From the NCBI RefSeq assembly GCF_020907985.1, contig NZ_JAJJPA010000018.1, forward strand, positions 1 to 64,000: 64,000 nt of DNA, read 5' to 3'. Within the stretch, counting starts at the first letter, position 1. Each line of letters opens with the position of its first letter. Under the pieces are notes generated by a model. That model was not told where the DNA came from. It ran no database searches and worked only from the letters and a program-made list of their open reading frames with translations. The position numbers and the translations under genes were made by a program. Below, piece after piece: positions 26,929 through 34,781 of this stretch. The DNA comes from Kitasatospora humi (GTDB lineage Bacteria > Actinomycetota > Actinomycetes > Streptomycetales > Streptomycetaceae).

Positions 26929-27843
26929 ATGAAGGACTTCGCCAAGTACGCCGGTGCCGCCGCCCGGCCGCCGCACGGCGCGGTGCGCGACTCGGTGCGC
27001 GGCACGGTGCGCGACTCGGTGCGCGGCACGGTGCGCGACTCGGTGCGCGGCGCGGTGCGCGACTCGGCGCACGGCACGGTGCGGGGAACGGTGCGCGGGC
27101 GCGGCCGAGCGCTGCTGTGCGCGCTGGGCCTGCTGGCCGGCGCCGCCTCCGCGTGTGCGGCGCCCACCGCCCACTCCACGCTGCGGGCGCACACCGCGCA
27201 GAGCGCCGCACCGGCGGCCGCCGCACCGACCGAGGCACCACCGCCCGCGTCCACCACCGCGATCGCCGGCCTCGGCCCGAAGACCATGGGATTGCTGCCC
27301 CCCGACGCCCGGCAGGTGCTGGTGGCGGCCGGCAGCGGCTCGGACTCCTCCGACACCACCGTCCAGCTGTGGACCGCCGCCGACGCCGGTCGCTGGACGG
27401 CCGGCCCAGTCTGGCGCGCCCACAACGCCCGTCACGGTTGGACCGCCGAGCACCGCTCGGGCGACCTGCAGAGCCCGATCGGGGTGTTCTCGCTGAGCGA
27501 CGCCGGCGGCCAGCTGCCCGACCCCGGCGCCAAACTGCCCTACTACCGGTCGGACGAGTTCACCGTCGGCGGCACCGGCTTCGAGGGCGAGCCCCTGACC
27601 GGCGCCTTCGACTACGTGGTCGCCATCGACTACAACCGCGTCCCCGGCCGCTCCCCGCTCGACGACAGTCACCCGCTCGGCGGCTACCGCGGCGGCGGCA
27701 TCTGGCTCCACGTCGACCACGGCGGCCCGACCCACGGCTGCGTCACCCTCGCCAAGGAGGACATGCGCGCCCTGCTCACCCTGCTGGACCCGGCCGACCA
27801 CCCGGTGATCGCCATGGGCCCGGCCGACCTGCTCAGGCAGTGA
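26929..27843 (+). CDS. L,D-transpeptidase-like (YkuD) exported protein
   Basis: A 304-aa wall-associated protein. The catalytic motif of L,D-transpeptidases is present as HVDHGGPTHGCVTLA (His and Cys retained, near residue 265), preceded by GGIWLH and YVVAIDYNR. These enzymes cross-link peptidoglycan outside the membrane. The hydrophobic segment ALLCALGLLAGAASAC at about 61-76 looks like a lipoprotein-type signal. It sits unusually far in, behind eight-residue repeats (RDSVRGTV and variants, residues 20-57) encoded by a 24-bp DNA repeat. The start at 26929 lacks a strong ribosome site, though CTCCTCG and a purine tract are near. The repeat may be an expansion, or the true start may lie further in. 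Confidence 0.8.
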   Translation: MKDFAKYAGAAARPPHGAVRDSVRGTVRDSVRGTVRDSVRGAVRDSAHGTVRGTVRGRGRALLCALGLLAGAASACAAPTAHSTLRAHTAQSAAPAAAAPTEAPPPASTTAIAGLGPKTMGLLPPDARQVLVAAGSGSDSSDTTVQLWTAADAGRWTAGPVWRAHNARHGWTAEHRSGDLQSPIGVFSLSDAGGQLPDPGAKLPYYRSDEFTVGGTGFEGEPLTGAFDYVVAIDYNRVPGRSPLDDSHPLGGYRGGGIWLHVDHGGPTHGCVTLAKEDMRALLTLLDPADHPVIAMGPADLLRQ

Positions 27844-27927
27844 AGGGCCGGACGGACCCCCGTACCGCCCGGCCCCAGCCCCAGCCCCAGCCACTCTAAT
27901 CGAGGCACCCTGGGTAGGCTACCGGTC

Positions 27928-28470
27928 ATGCTGACCCTGTGCGTCCTGGGATTCCTGGCCGAGGAACCGCTGCACGCCTACGAACTCCGCGCCCGCATCT
28001 CCGGATTGACCGGTCACGTCCGGCCGGTCAGCGACGGCGCGCTCTACCCGGCGCTGAACCGCCTGCGCGCGGCCGGCCTGCTCACCCGCCGCGAGGAGCC
28101 CGGCAGCGCCGGCGCGCCCCGGCAGGTGCTGACCCTCACCGAGACCGGGCGGGCCGAACTGCTGCGCCGGCTCGCCGAACCCGGCGCCGTGGAGATCACC
28201 GACAACAACGCCTTCGCCACGCTGCTCGCCTTCCTCCACCTCCTCCCCGAGGCCGAGGACCAACTGCGGGTGCTGCGCCGCCGGTTGGAGTACACCGAGG
28301 AGTCGGCCAGCTTCTTCTACGAGCACGGACGACCGGTGCGCGCCGAGGAGGTCAACCGGTTCCGCCGCGGCATCTTCGTCCGCGCGGGCGCGGCACGGCG
28401 GGCGGAGCTGCAGTGGCTGCGGGAGATCACGGCGGAGCTGGCGGGCGAGATCGAGGCCCGTCAGGGCTGA
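27928..28470 (+). CDS. PadR family transcriptional regulator
   Basis: A 180-aa repressor. The PadR winged helix occupies residues 1-85 (VLGFLAEEPLHAYELRARI, GALYPALNRLRAAGLLTRR), followed by a helical dimerisation tail. ATG 27928 is close to the fold start. The gene converges with, and overlaps by ten bases, the HxlR C-terminal fragment. PadR genes often neighbour membrane sensor proteins such as the one at 28882. Confidence 0.9.
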   Translation: MLTLCVLGFLAEEPLHAYELRARISGLTGHVRPVSDGALYPALNRLRAAGLLTRREEPGSAGAPRQVLTLTETGRAELLRRLAEPGAVEITDNNAFATLLAFLHLLPEAEDQLRVLRRRLEYTEESASFFYEHGRPVRAEEVNRFRRGIFVRAGAARRAELQWLREITAELAGEIEARQG

Positions 28471-28620
28471 CCCACCCGCCGCTCGGCGAACCGGTCCTGG
28501 GCGGCCGGCACGTCGTCACCGTAGCGGGCCGCCCACTCCCCCATCACCGCCATCGGAACCAGCAACGCCCGGTCCGCCTCGGTCAGTTGGTAGTCGACGC
28601 GGGGCGGCGCCTCGGGGGGC
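28461..28620 (-). pseudogene. HxlR family regulator, C-terminal fragment
   Basis: The last 50 codons read PPRVDYQLTEADRALLVPMA, then GEWAARYGDDVPAAQDRF and a stop: the conserved end of HxlR regulators. The winged helix is missing; upstream sequence changes frame into a PIN-domain fragment. It is the complementary half of the remnant type at 7614-7895. Confidence 0.75.
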
Positions 28621-28629
28621 AGTGCGGGA

Positions 28630-28805
28630 CGTGCTCGATCGCGCAGCGCACACCCGGGACGCCCGCCATCTTGCTGTCCGTCGTCATCAACGGGCAGCAC
28701 AGGGTCTCGGTCAACGCGATGTACAGGGCATCGCCCACGTAGGTGTTGGCTCGAAGGCCCCAAGCACGCAACAGCAGCCCGGGAATCGGGATTCGGCCGA
28801 CGGGG
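28630..28805 (-). pseudogene. PIN domain (VapC-type) toxin, C-terminal fragment
   Basis: In a frame different from the HxlR fragment the DNA reads LLLRAWGLRANTYVGDALYI, ALTETLCCPLMTTDSKMA and GVPGVRCAIEHVP. This is the C-terminal part of a VapC ribonuclease, with the Asp-containing TxD motif kept. The N-terminal catalytic part and any VapB antitoxin are missing. Confidence 0.65.
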
Positions 28806-28881
28806 AGGCAGCGGGGTGCGCGTGGTGGCCAACCGCGTTCACCGGCCCGGACGGGTCGTCGGGGCGTCCGGCCGGGAAGGG

Positions 28882-29568
28882 CTAGGAGCGCCAGTCCGCC
28901 AGCAGGGCGCGGGCCGCGCCGCGCGAGACGTTGGTCAGCAGGTGGGTGGCCCAGGCGGCGAGGAAGAGCAGCCCGATCCCGACCAGCGAGGCGCGGGTCA
29001 CCTGCCAGAAGGACGCGATGTAGTAGGCGTGGTGCACGTGGTGGGCGTCGGTGTAGTCGAAGAGCCGGTAGCCGGGCCAGCCCACGTAGGTCGGGAAGAC
29101 CCAGTTCCAGGCCGGCAGCGTGGCCAGCGACAGCCCGGTGGTCCAGAGGCTGACCGCGACGCAGAAGCTGAACACCCGCCAGGGGAACATCAGCAGCTGG
29201 TAGGCGGCCGCCCGCCACCCCGCGCCGTCCCGCAGCCGGGCGCCGACCCGGCCCCAGAAGCCGGCCCCCGCCGGGATCGCCACCGGGGCGGGCGCGGCCA
29301 GCGGCAGGCCCAGCTGCCGGTGCACTCGGTCGAGCTCCAGCCGGCCCAGGGCGCGGGCGCCGGAGAGCAGCAGGGCGAGCACCGGCAGGCCGAGCACCGT
29401 GACCAGGGTGCCGGCGCCGAGCGCGAAGAGGACGACCACCCAGGTGAAGCCGGTGATCGCGGTGACCAGTGAGGTGCAGACGTAGCCCAGTTCGCGGTAC
29501 GTCCGGTGGCTGTGGAGGGCCCGCCGGGCGGCCGGAGCGGTGGTCGTGGTCGCGAAGCTCGTCGTCAT
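28882..29568 (-). CDS. putative membrane sensor domain protein
   Basis: A 228-aa membrane protein like the actinomycete 'sensor domain' family found fused to, or beside, histidine kinases and PadR regulators. Four hydrophobic segments are seen: about residues 28-50 and 52-72 (VLFALGAGTLVTVLGLPVLAL), 125-150, and 190-212. The linker carries the ARALGRLELDRVHRQL amphipathic stretch seen in this family. ATG 29568 is preferred over an upstream start for lack of a ribosome site. The PadR gene at 27928 may regulate it. Confidence 0.75.
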   Translation of the reverse strand: MTTSFATTTTAPAARRALHSHRTYRELGYVCTSLVTAITGFTWVVVLFALGAGTLVTVLGLPVLALLLSGARALGRLELDRVHRQLGLPLAAPAPVAIPAGAGFWGRVGARLRDGAGWRAAAYQLLMFPWRVFSFCVAVSLWTTGLSLATLPAWNWVFPTYVGWPGYRLFDYTDAHHVHHAYYIASFWQVTRASLVGIGLLFLAAWATHLLTNVSRGAARALLADWRS

Positions 29569-29643
29569 GCCTCCACCCTGCCGGGGCGGGCGCCGCACGG
29601 TAATGCGGCTGACCGGCGGACCCGGGGTGGGGTTAACCCCCGG

Positions 29644-30228
29644 TCAGCCGCCCACCCGGGTGCCGGCCGGACTCCACTCGTGCTCCAGCAGCGAGTACTG
29701 CAGCGCGTCGTGCCACTCGCCGCGCAGGTGGAGGTCGTCGCGGATCCGGCCCTCCAGCTGGAAGCCGACCTTGCGCAGCACCCGGGCCGAGGCGAGGTTG
29801 GCCGGGTCCAGGCGGGCGGCCAGCCGGTGCAGCCCGAGCTCGCCGAAGCCGAAGTCGCAGAGCATCCGGGCGGTCTCGGTGGCGTACCCGAGCCCCCAGG
29901 CGTCCCGCCGCAGCGCGTACCCGATGAACGCCGCGCGCTGGGCCTCGGTTCCCTCGATGCCGAGGACCGCGTTGCCGAGCGGCACGGCGTCCTCGCCGTC
30001 CCCGGTCAGGGTGACCGCCAGCCGGAAGACGGTGCGCGGCTCCTTCTCCGCCTCGTCCAGGTAGAGCGCGACCTGGTCGGCGCAGTCCTCCCGGTCCCGC
30101 GGTTCGAACGAGAGGTAGCGGGCGGCCTCGGGATCACCGAAGATCGCGTGCAACGCGTCGATGTCACGCGGAACATGGTGGAACTCGCGGATGGTCAGCC
30201 GTGGCCCGGTGAGCAGGACGGGATGCAT
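29644..30228 (-). CDS. GNAT family N-acetyltransferase (RimJ-like)
   Basis: A 194-aa acyl-CoA transferase of the RimJ/RimL group. The core shows AFIGYALRRDAWGLGYATET (acyl-CoA loop RDAWGLGYA), NLASARVLRKVGFQLEGRI and the terminal HDALQYSLLEHEW. Members acetylate ribosomal-protein N-termini or small amines; the substrate is not determinable here. ATG 30228 lies 43 bp from the divergent gene at 30272. Confidence 0.9.
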   Translation of the reverse strand: MHPVLLTGPRLTIREFHHVPRDIDALHAIFGDPEAARYLSFEPRDREDCADQVALYLDEAEKEPRTVFRLAVTLTGDGEDAVPLGNAVLGIEGTEAQRAAFIGYALRRDAWGLGYATETARMLCDFGFGELGLHRLAARLDPANLASARVLRKVGFQLEGRIRDDLHLRGEWHDALQYSLLEHEWSPAGTRVGG

Positions 30229-30271
30229 GGCACGTACGGTAGTGCCCGCCGAAGCGGTTACCGTACCTGCC

Positions 30272-31183
30272 ATGGACGACGAGGACCTGCGGCTGACACC
30301 CCGGCCGCACACCGCTGAGCTGCTGCGTTGGGCTGCCGAGCAGGGTCTCGACCCAGTGCCGGAGGAGCCGCTGAACGCGGTCCTGACACTGCTCGAACTG
30401 GGTGACGCCCGGATGTACGAGGGCTTCCCCGAGCTCACCTCCGCGTTGGTGCAGGAGCTGCTCTACGAGCGGATCCACCTCTATGTGCAGCCGGCCCCGG
30501 ACGAGGACCCGCTGGCCTACGGCGCCGCCGTCCGACTGCTGATCGACCACCAGCGGGCGGCCCGGCGGTTGAACGCCAAGCGGCAGCAGCGGCTGCGCGA
30601 GGAGGCCGAGTGGCAGGGCGAGCTGCTCGCCGGGCTGCTGCGCCAGCCGCACCTGCTGACCTGGCCCCGGCTGTACGCGCTGCTGCTGCGCCAGGCCGGT
30701 GTGGACACCGCCGACGAGAACGCGGTGCGGGCCTGGCTGGACTGGTTCCGGGTGCTCGATCCGCACGACCGGATCGCGGTGCTGGCCGACCTCACGGAGC
30801 TGGACCAGCCGGACGGCGTGGACGGCTGGACCGAGGGCGTGCTGCTGTCGATCGGCATGGCCACCGACGGCGCCCGGCTGCTGGTGGAGGACCAGTTGAA
30901 GCAGCGCAGCTACCGCAACCTGGCCGACCTGACCGCGCTGGGCCGCCCGATGCCCGCCGAACTGGCCGGGGACTTCTCCGAGTTCGAGTCGGCGGTGCAG
31001 GCGGAGGCGGTGCGGCTGCTCGGCCAGTGGACGGTGCCCGGGCTCCCGGAGCTGCTGCTGACGGAGTATCAGGACCTGGCGCCCGAGCCGGGCGCCGCCG
31101 AAGTGGACCAGTACATCATCAAGCGCGGCCTGGTGGAGCTGCCGGACATCGGGCAGTGGGAGGGCCTCGCCGAGGGCGAGTGA
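30272..31183 (+). CDS. conserved protein of unknown function
   Basis: A 303-aa, acidic, Leu-rich and predicted all-helical protein without signal or membrane segment. No enzyme or DNA-binding motif is recognised. The block FRVLDPHDRIAVLADLTEL and the C-terminal DQYIIKRGLVELPDIGQWEG look conserved. It ends one base before the convergent LytM gene. Function unknown. Confidence 0.75.
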   Translation: MDDEDLRLTPRPHTAELLRWAAEQGLDPVPEEPLNAVLTLLELGDARMYEGFPELTSALVQELLYERIHLYVQPAPDEDPLAYGAAVRLLIDHQRAARRLNAKRQQRLREEAEWQGELLAGLLRQPHLLTWPRLYALLLRQAGVDTADENAVRAWLDWFRVLDPHDRIAVLADLTELDQPDGVDGWTEGVLLSIGMATDGARLLVEDQLKQRSYRNLADLTALGRPMPAELAGDFSEFESAVQAEAVRLLGQWTVPGLPELLLTEYQDLAPEPGAAEVDQYIIKRGLVELPDIGQWEGLAEGE

Positions 31184-31184
31184 G

Positions 31185-32099
31185 CTAGGCGGTGACGCCG
31201 TGCGCCTGGAGCCAGGCCAGCGCGTCGACCGGGGCGCCGCCGCCCGGGCGGACCTCCAGGTGCAGGCGCGGGCCGGTGGCGCCGCTGCCGGTGGCGCCGA
31301 CCTGGCCGAGCACGGCGCCCGGCGCCAGCTCCCCGGCGGTGGCGGAGATCGAGGCGAGGCGGCAGTACCAGAGCTCGGTGCCGTCCGGCAGGGTCTGGAT
31401 CACCCGGTAGCCGTAGCGGCCCGACCAGCCGGCCGAGCTGACGGTGCCGGCGGTGATCGCGCGCACCGGGGTGTGCGCGGGCGCGGAGATCTCGATGCCG
31501 GTGCGCAGTTGGTCCCAGGGGGTGGCGGCCGGGGTGTCGACGGAGTGACCGGGCAGCGGGGGGACGGCGGCGGGCAGTTCGGCGGAGGCGGCCGCGGCGG
31601 GGACGGTGACCTGCTCGGCGTGGGCGGCCTGCTCGTCGTGGGCGGTGACCTGCTCGGCGTGGGCGGCCCGCTCGGTGGCGGCCGCCTGCTGGGCGGCCCG
31701 CTTGGCGGCGGCCTCCTGCGCGGCGGCCAACCGGGCCGCCTCCTGCCGGGCCGCCTCCTGCCGAGCGGCTTCCTGGTGGGCGGCGTCCTGACTGCCCGTC
31801 AGCTGGTCGGCGTCCTCGGCCTCCGGGGCCCCGTCGGCCTGCTGCTGGATCCGGGCGGCCAGCGCCAGCCCGGGGTCGGCCTGGTCGGGTGCGCTCACCG
31901 CCGGCGCGGCGCTCGCCGGGGTCGCGGCCGCGGCGGCGGTGAAGCCGGTGGCGCCGAGGGCGGCGGCCATCGCGGTGACTCCGAGCACCGGGGCGCTGCT
32001 GCGGGCCTGCTTGGGCACTCGGTGGCGGGCGGAGTCATCGGGCGCGTCGGTGTGGTCGAGCAGGCCGCTGTTGCTGTGCGGGGTGTGCGTCAACGCCAC
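31185..32099 (-). CDS. LytM (M23) domain exported protein, degenerate metal site
   Basis: A 304-aa exported protein. A long N-terminal region precedes a hydrophobic signal segment (PVLGVTAMAAALGATGFTAA). A coiled coil of Ala/Glu/Gln repeats (QEAARQEAARQEAARLAAAQ) runs about residues 100-165, and a LytM domain fills the last about 115 residues. The zinc ligands expected in active M23 peptidases are altered. HxGxD appears as RTGIE, YxHL as YCRL, and HLH as RLH in TGPRLHLEV. It is therefore probably not a working endopeptidase and may act as an EnvC-like activator. GTG 32099 follows AAGGAAAGGAG. A ydaO-type riboswitch precedes it. Confidence 0.85.
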   Translation of the reverse strand: MALTHTPHSNSGLLDHTDAPDDSARHRVPKQARSSAPVLGVTAMAAALGATGFTAAAAATPASAAPAVSAPDQADPGLALAARIQQQADGAPEAEDADQLTGSQDAAHQEAARQEAARQEAARLAAAQEAAAKRAAQQAAATERAAHAEQVTAHDEQAAHAEQVTVPAAAASAELPAAVPPLPGHSVDTPAATPWDQLRTGIEISAPAHTPVRAITAGTVSSAGWSGRYGYRVIQTLPDGTELWYCRLASISATAGELAPGAVLGQVGATGSGATGPRLHLEVRPGGGAPVDALAWLQAHGVTA

Positions 32100-32123
32100 G
32101 GGGGCGCGCTCCTTTCCTTCCCT

Positions 32124-32275
32124 CGCGCCTACCGGGTTAGCTGACGGGTTCGGAGCAGGAAGGTCTCCTACCGAGCGACCCCGGCCGTGGACGGGAGCGC
32201 TCCGATTCACCCCAAGGAACGGTGGTTCCCCGGCTCCCGGCCTGCGGTTCAGGCAGGCCTGCGGATTAGGCGACG
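32124..32275 (-). promoter_or_regulatory. ydaO/yuaA-type riboswitch (cyclic di-AMP)
   Basis: The minus-strand leader contains the conserved ydaO blocks in order: CGCCTAATCC, GCCGGGGAACCACC, CTTGGGGTGAATC, TAGGAGACCTTCC and CCGAACCCGTCAGCTAACC, then TAGGCG. Closing stem CGCCTA/TAGGCG is intact. It ends about 25 bp before the LytM start. In Streptomyces this class controls wall-hydrolase genes and turns them off when c-di-AMP is high. Confidence 0.92.
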
Positions 32276-32396
32276 CGCACGGTGCCGTCAGGGTACGGCG
32301 TTGCCGACCGCGCTGCGTTATCAAACGTTAATCCTAGGAGCCCGTGATTCCAAGCCGCTCTCGTGGGATTGACCGCCCCTCACTCTGAGTGCCGAA

Positions 32397-32414
32397 CTGA
32401 GTACGCGTACTCAG
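32397..32414. promoter_or_regulatory. 18-bp perfect palindrome, copy 1
   Basis: CTGAGTACGCGTACTCAG, 33 bp before the start of the YiaA/B-like gene. The identical sequence occurs at 44630-44647, again upstream of a small membrane-protein gene. This suggests a shared dimeric regulator. Confidence 0.7.
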
Positions 32415-32447
32415 GCGCCGCACACCGGAGTTGGCGATCCTTCACAC

Positions 32448-32735
32448 ATGACTTCCTCGGTGCAGCCGCGGACCACGTCCGCCTACTACGTCCAGGCGAT
32501 CCTCTCCTTCGCCCTCGCCGGCGGCGGCCTCGCGATCGGCATCGCCTACCTGCCGGTCAGCGCGTGGATGCGCGCCTTCCTCGCGCTCGGCGCGCTCTAC
32601 ACCGTGACCTCGGCGTTCACCCTGGCCAAGGTGGTCCGGGACCGCCAGCAGGAGGGCGAGGTGGTCAACCGGGTCGACCAGGCGCGCCTGGAGAAGCTGC
32701 TCGCCGAGCACGACCCGTTCCGCGTGGAGTCCTGA
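32448..32735 (+). CDS. YiaA/YiaB-like small inner-membrane protein
   Basis: A 95-aa protein with two hydrophobic segments (AILSFALAGGGLAIGIAYLP and MRAFLALGALYTVTSAFTLA, about residues 17-60) and a charged tail RDRQQEGEVVNRVDQARLEK. This matches the YiaA/YiaB two-helix family, whose function is unknown. No clear ribosome site is seen. The palindrome at 32397 overlaps the expected promoter region. Confidence 0.8.
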   Translation: MTSSVQPRTTSAYYVQAILSFALAGGGLAIGIAYLPVSAWMRAFLALGALYTVTSAFTLAKVVRDRQQEGEVVNRVDQARLEKLLAEHDPFRVES

Positions 32736-32764
32736 GCACCGGAGTCCACCCGGGCGCCCAGGGG

Positions 32765-32793
32765 TTGACGGCTAAGGCTATTAGCCATAGCTT
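32765..32793 (+). promoter_or_regulatory. promoter with embedded operator for hydrolase-TetR operon
   Basis: TTGACG (32765-32770), 17-bp spacer, TAGCTT (32788-32793). The spacer contains the palindrome GGCTATTAGCC (32777-32787) preceded by GGCTAA. A repressor bound there would block the polymerase, so this is the expected site of the TetR protein encoded second in the operon. Confidence 0.6.
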
Positions 32794-32845
32794 TGTGGGT
32801 GTCGGCAGCGGCCGGCACCCACCGCTCCCGGTCAGGAGGCTCCCC

Positions 32846-33679
32846 ATGAACGCCACCAGCACCGCCCCGCAGACCCAGTACCTCCAGCTCCCCGGCGGCA
32901 GCCTCGCCTACGACGACACGGCGGGCACCGGCAACCGCACCCCGGTGCTGCTGCTCCCCGGGATGCTGGAGACCCGGCGCAGCTTCCGCCACCTGCGCCC
33001 GCTGCTGAACGCGGCCGGCTACCGGGTGATCACCATGGACCTGCGCGGGTTCGGCGAGTCCTCGATCGACTGGGACGACTACAGCCCCGCCTCGGCTGCC
33101 GCCGACGCCATCGCGCTCCTCGACCACCTGGGGATCGACAAGGCCGTACTGGTCGGCCACTCCTACACCGGCGCCAGCGTGGTCCGGGTCGCAGCCGACG
33201 CCCCGGAGCGGGTGGCCGGGATCGTGCTGCTGAACGCCTTCATCGAGAAGGTCCCGGCGACGGCCTTCGAGAAGGCGATGGTCAAGGCCCTCGGCTCGGC
33301 GGTGCTGGCCTTCCCCAGGATCTGGGGCTGGTACCTGAACAAGCTGGCCTACCCGGGCGGGGTGACCGAGGAGATCGCCGCCTACAACGCCGGCCTGGTG
33401 GCCAACCTGCGCACTCCGGGGCGCCGCAAGGCCACCCGCGGCTACGTCTACGGCGACTCGGCGCCGATCGGTTGGAGCACCGGGGTGAACGTCCCGACCC
33501 TGGCGGTGATGGGCAGCAAGGACCCCGACTTCCCCAGCCCGGAGCTGGTGGCGGACCGCCAGGCGTCCGCCCTGGGCGGCCGTAAGGTGATGATCGACGG
33601 CGCCGGTCACTATCCGCAGGCCCAGTTCCCGCAGGCCACCGCCGACGCCCTGCTCCCGTTCCTGAAGGAGGTGGCCTGA
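32846..33679 (+). CDS. alpha/beta hydrolase
   Basis: A 277-aa alpha/beta-fold hydrolase, cytoplasmic. The oxyanion strand is PVLLLPGMLET, the nucleophile elbow is VLVGHSYTGAS (Ser near residue 114), the Asp is in MGSKDPDFPS and the His in DGAGHYPQAQ. ATG 32846 follows AGGAGG. Its TGA overlaps the ATG of the TetR gene. The operon is probably self-repressed and induced by a substrate-like ligand. Substrate unknown (epoxide hydrolase, esterase and haloperoxidase-type members look alike). Confidence 0.9.
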   Translation: MNATSTAPQTQYLQLPGGSLAYDDTAGTGNRTPVLLLPGMLETRRSFRHLRPLLNAAGYRVITMDLRGFGESSIDWDDYSPASAAADAIALLDHLGIDKAVLVGHSYTGASVVRVAADAPERVAGIVLLNAFIEKVPATAFEKAMVKALGSAVLAFPRIWGWYLNKLAYPGGVTEEIAAYNAGLVANLRTPGRRKATRGYVYGDSAPIGWSTGVNVPTLAVMGSKDPDFPSPELVADRQASALGGRKVMIDGAGHYPQAQFPQATADALLPFLKEVA

Positions 33680-34260
33680 TGCCCCGAGCCGGACTCAATC
33701 CGGATGCCGTGGTCGACCACGCCCTGGCCCTGATCGACGAGGAGGGGCCGGACGCCCTGACCCTGGCCGCGGTCGCCGCCAGGGCCGGGGTCGCGGCCCC
33801 CTCGCTCTACAAGCACGTGCCGGGCGGGCTGGCCGGACTGCGCCGGCTGATCGCCGTCCGGGTCACCACCGACCTGGCCCAGGAGCTGCGCCGGGCGATC
33901 GCCGGCAAGCACGGCGAGCCCGCCGTGACGGCGCTGATGCGGGCCTACCACTCCTACGCGATGGCCCACCCGCAGCGGTACGCGGCGCTGCCGCAGGCGC
34001 CGCTGCCCGGTGACGAGCAGCTGATGGACGCCGCCACCCTGCTGGTCGGCACCATCTTCGAGGTCCTCGCCGACTACGGCATCGGCGAGTCCGAAGCCGT
34101 GCACGCGGCCCGCTCGGTGCGCGCCATCGCCCACGGCTTCGCCTCGTTGAGCATCGCCGGGGCGTTCCGGCTGAGCGAGGACCTGACCGAGACCCAGGAC
34201 CGGCTGCTCACCCTGCTGACCGACGGCCTGCGCAGCTGGCCGGGTGCGAAGAGCGCCTGA
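33679..34260 (+). CDS. TetR family transcriptional regulator
   Basis: A 193-aa repressor whose ATG overlaps the hydrolase stop, preceded by AAGGAGG. The helix-turn-helix is LAAVAARAGVAAPSLYKHVP (residues 32-51). The C-terminal domain resembles TetR_C WHG-type proteins (AVTALMRAYHSYAMAHPQRY, ARSVRAIAHGFASL). It likely binds the palindrome in the operon promoter. Confidence 0.9.
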   Translation: MPRAGLNPDAVVDHALALIDEEGPDALTLAAVAARAGVAAPSLYKHVPGGLAGLRRLIAVRVTTDLAQELRRAIAGKHGEPAVTALMRAYHSYAMAHPQRYAALPQAPLPGDEQLMDAATLLVGTIFEVLADYGIGESEAVHAARSVRAIAHGFASLSIAGAFRLSEDLTETQDRLLTLLTDGLRSWPGAKSA

Positions 34261-34354
34261 GGGCGCCGGAACCGCGCGGATTCCGCCCCGGTGTGATGGT
34301 CTGCGGATCGGATCGGACTACAGTCCCTCTCACCCGTGGAGACCAGGAGGGGCG

Positions 34355-34681
34355 ATGACCCAGCAGCCCGGCACCGCCGACGGCACCGCCACGACCCCCG
34401 CCCAGCGGTCCGGCCCGACGCCGCGGCCGGCCACCGCACCGGACGCCGTGCCGAACGCCGCACCGACCACCGCACCGGACGCCGTGCCGACCACCCCGCC
34501 GAACGCCGTGCCGAACGCCGCACCGCCGGCCACACCGCCGGCCGCACCGCCGGCGGACCCCGCGCAGCCCACCGGCTGGGCCGCCGTGCGCCGCGGGCTG
34601 GCCGTCATCCGCGGACTGCGCTCGCTCGCCACCGTGCCGGCCCGGCCGCAGCCGGGCTACGGCGAGGTGGACGGCCAGTAG
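34355..34681 (+). CDS. small Ala/Pro-rich repeat protein
   Basis: A 108-aa product. Residues 20-75 are low-complexity (APDAVPNAAPTTAPDAVP and variants) encoded by imperfect 24-27 bp DNA repeats. The last 40 residues are basic and more ordered (GWAAVRRGLAVIRGLRSLAT). A good ribosome site (CCAGGAGGGGCG) supports translation from ATG 34355. No family recognised. Confidence 0.5.
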   Translation: MTQQPGTADGTATTPAQRSGPTPRPATAPDAVPNAAPTTAPDAVPTTPPNAVPNAAPPATPPAAPPADPAQPTGWAAVRRGLAVIRGLRSLATVPARPQPGYGEVDGQ

Positions 34682-34781
34682 GCCCGCGGCGAGCACCGGC
34701 GCAAGCCCGGGGCGAGGGAGGAACCCGGAGCGGGGGCCGGGAGCGCACGCCCCCGACCCCCGCCCGATGGACCGCTGCGGA

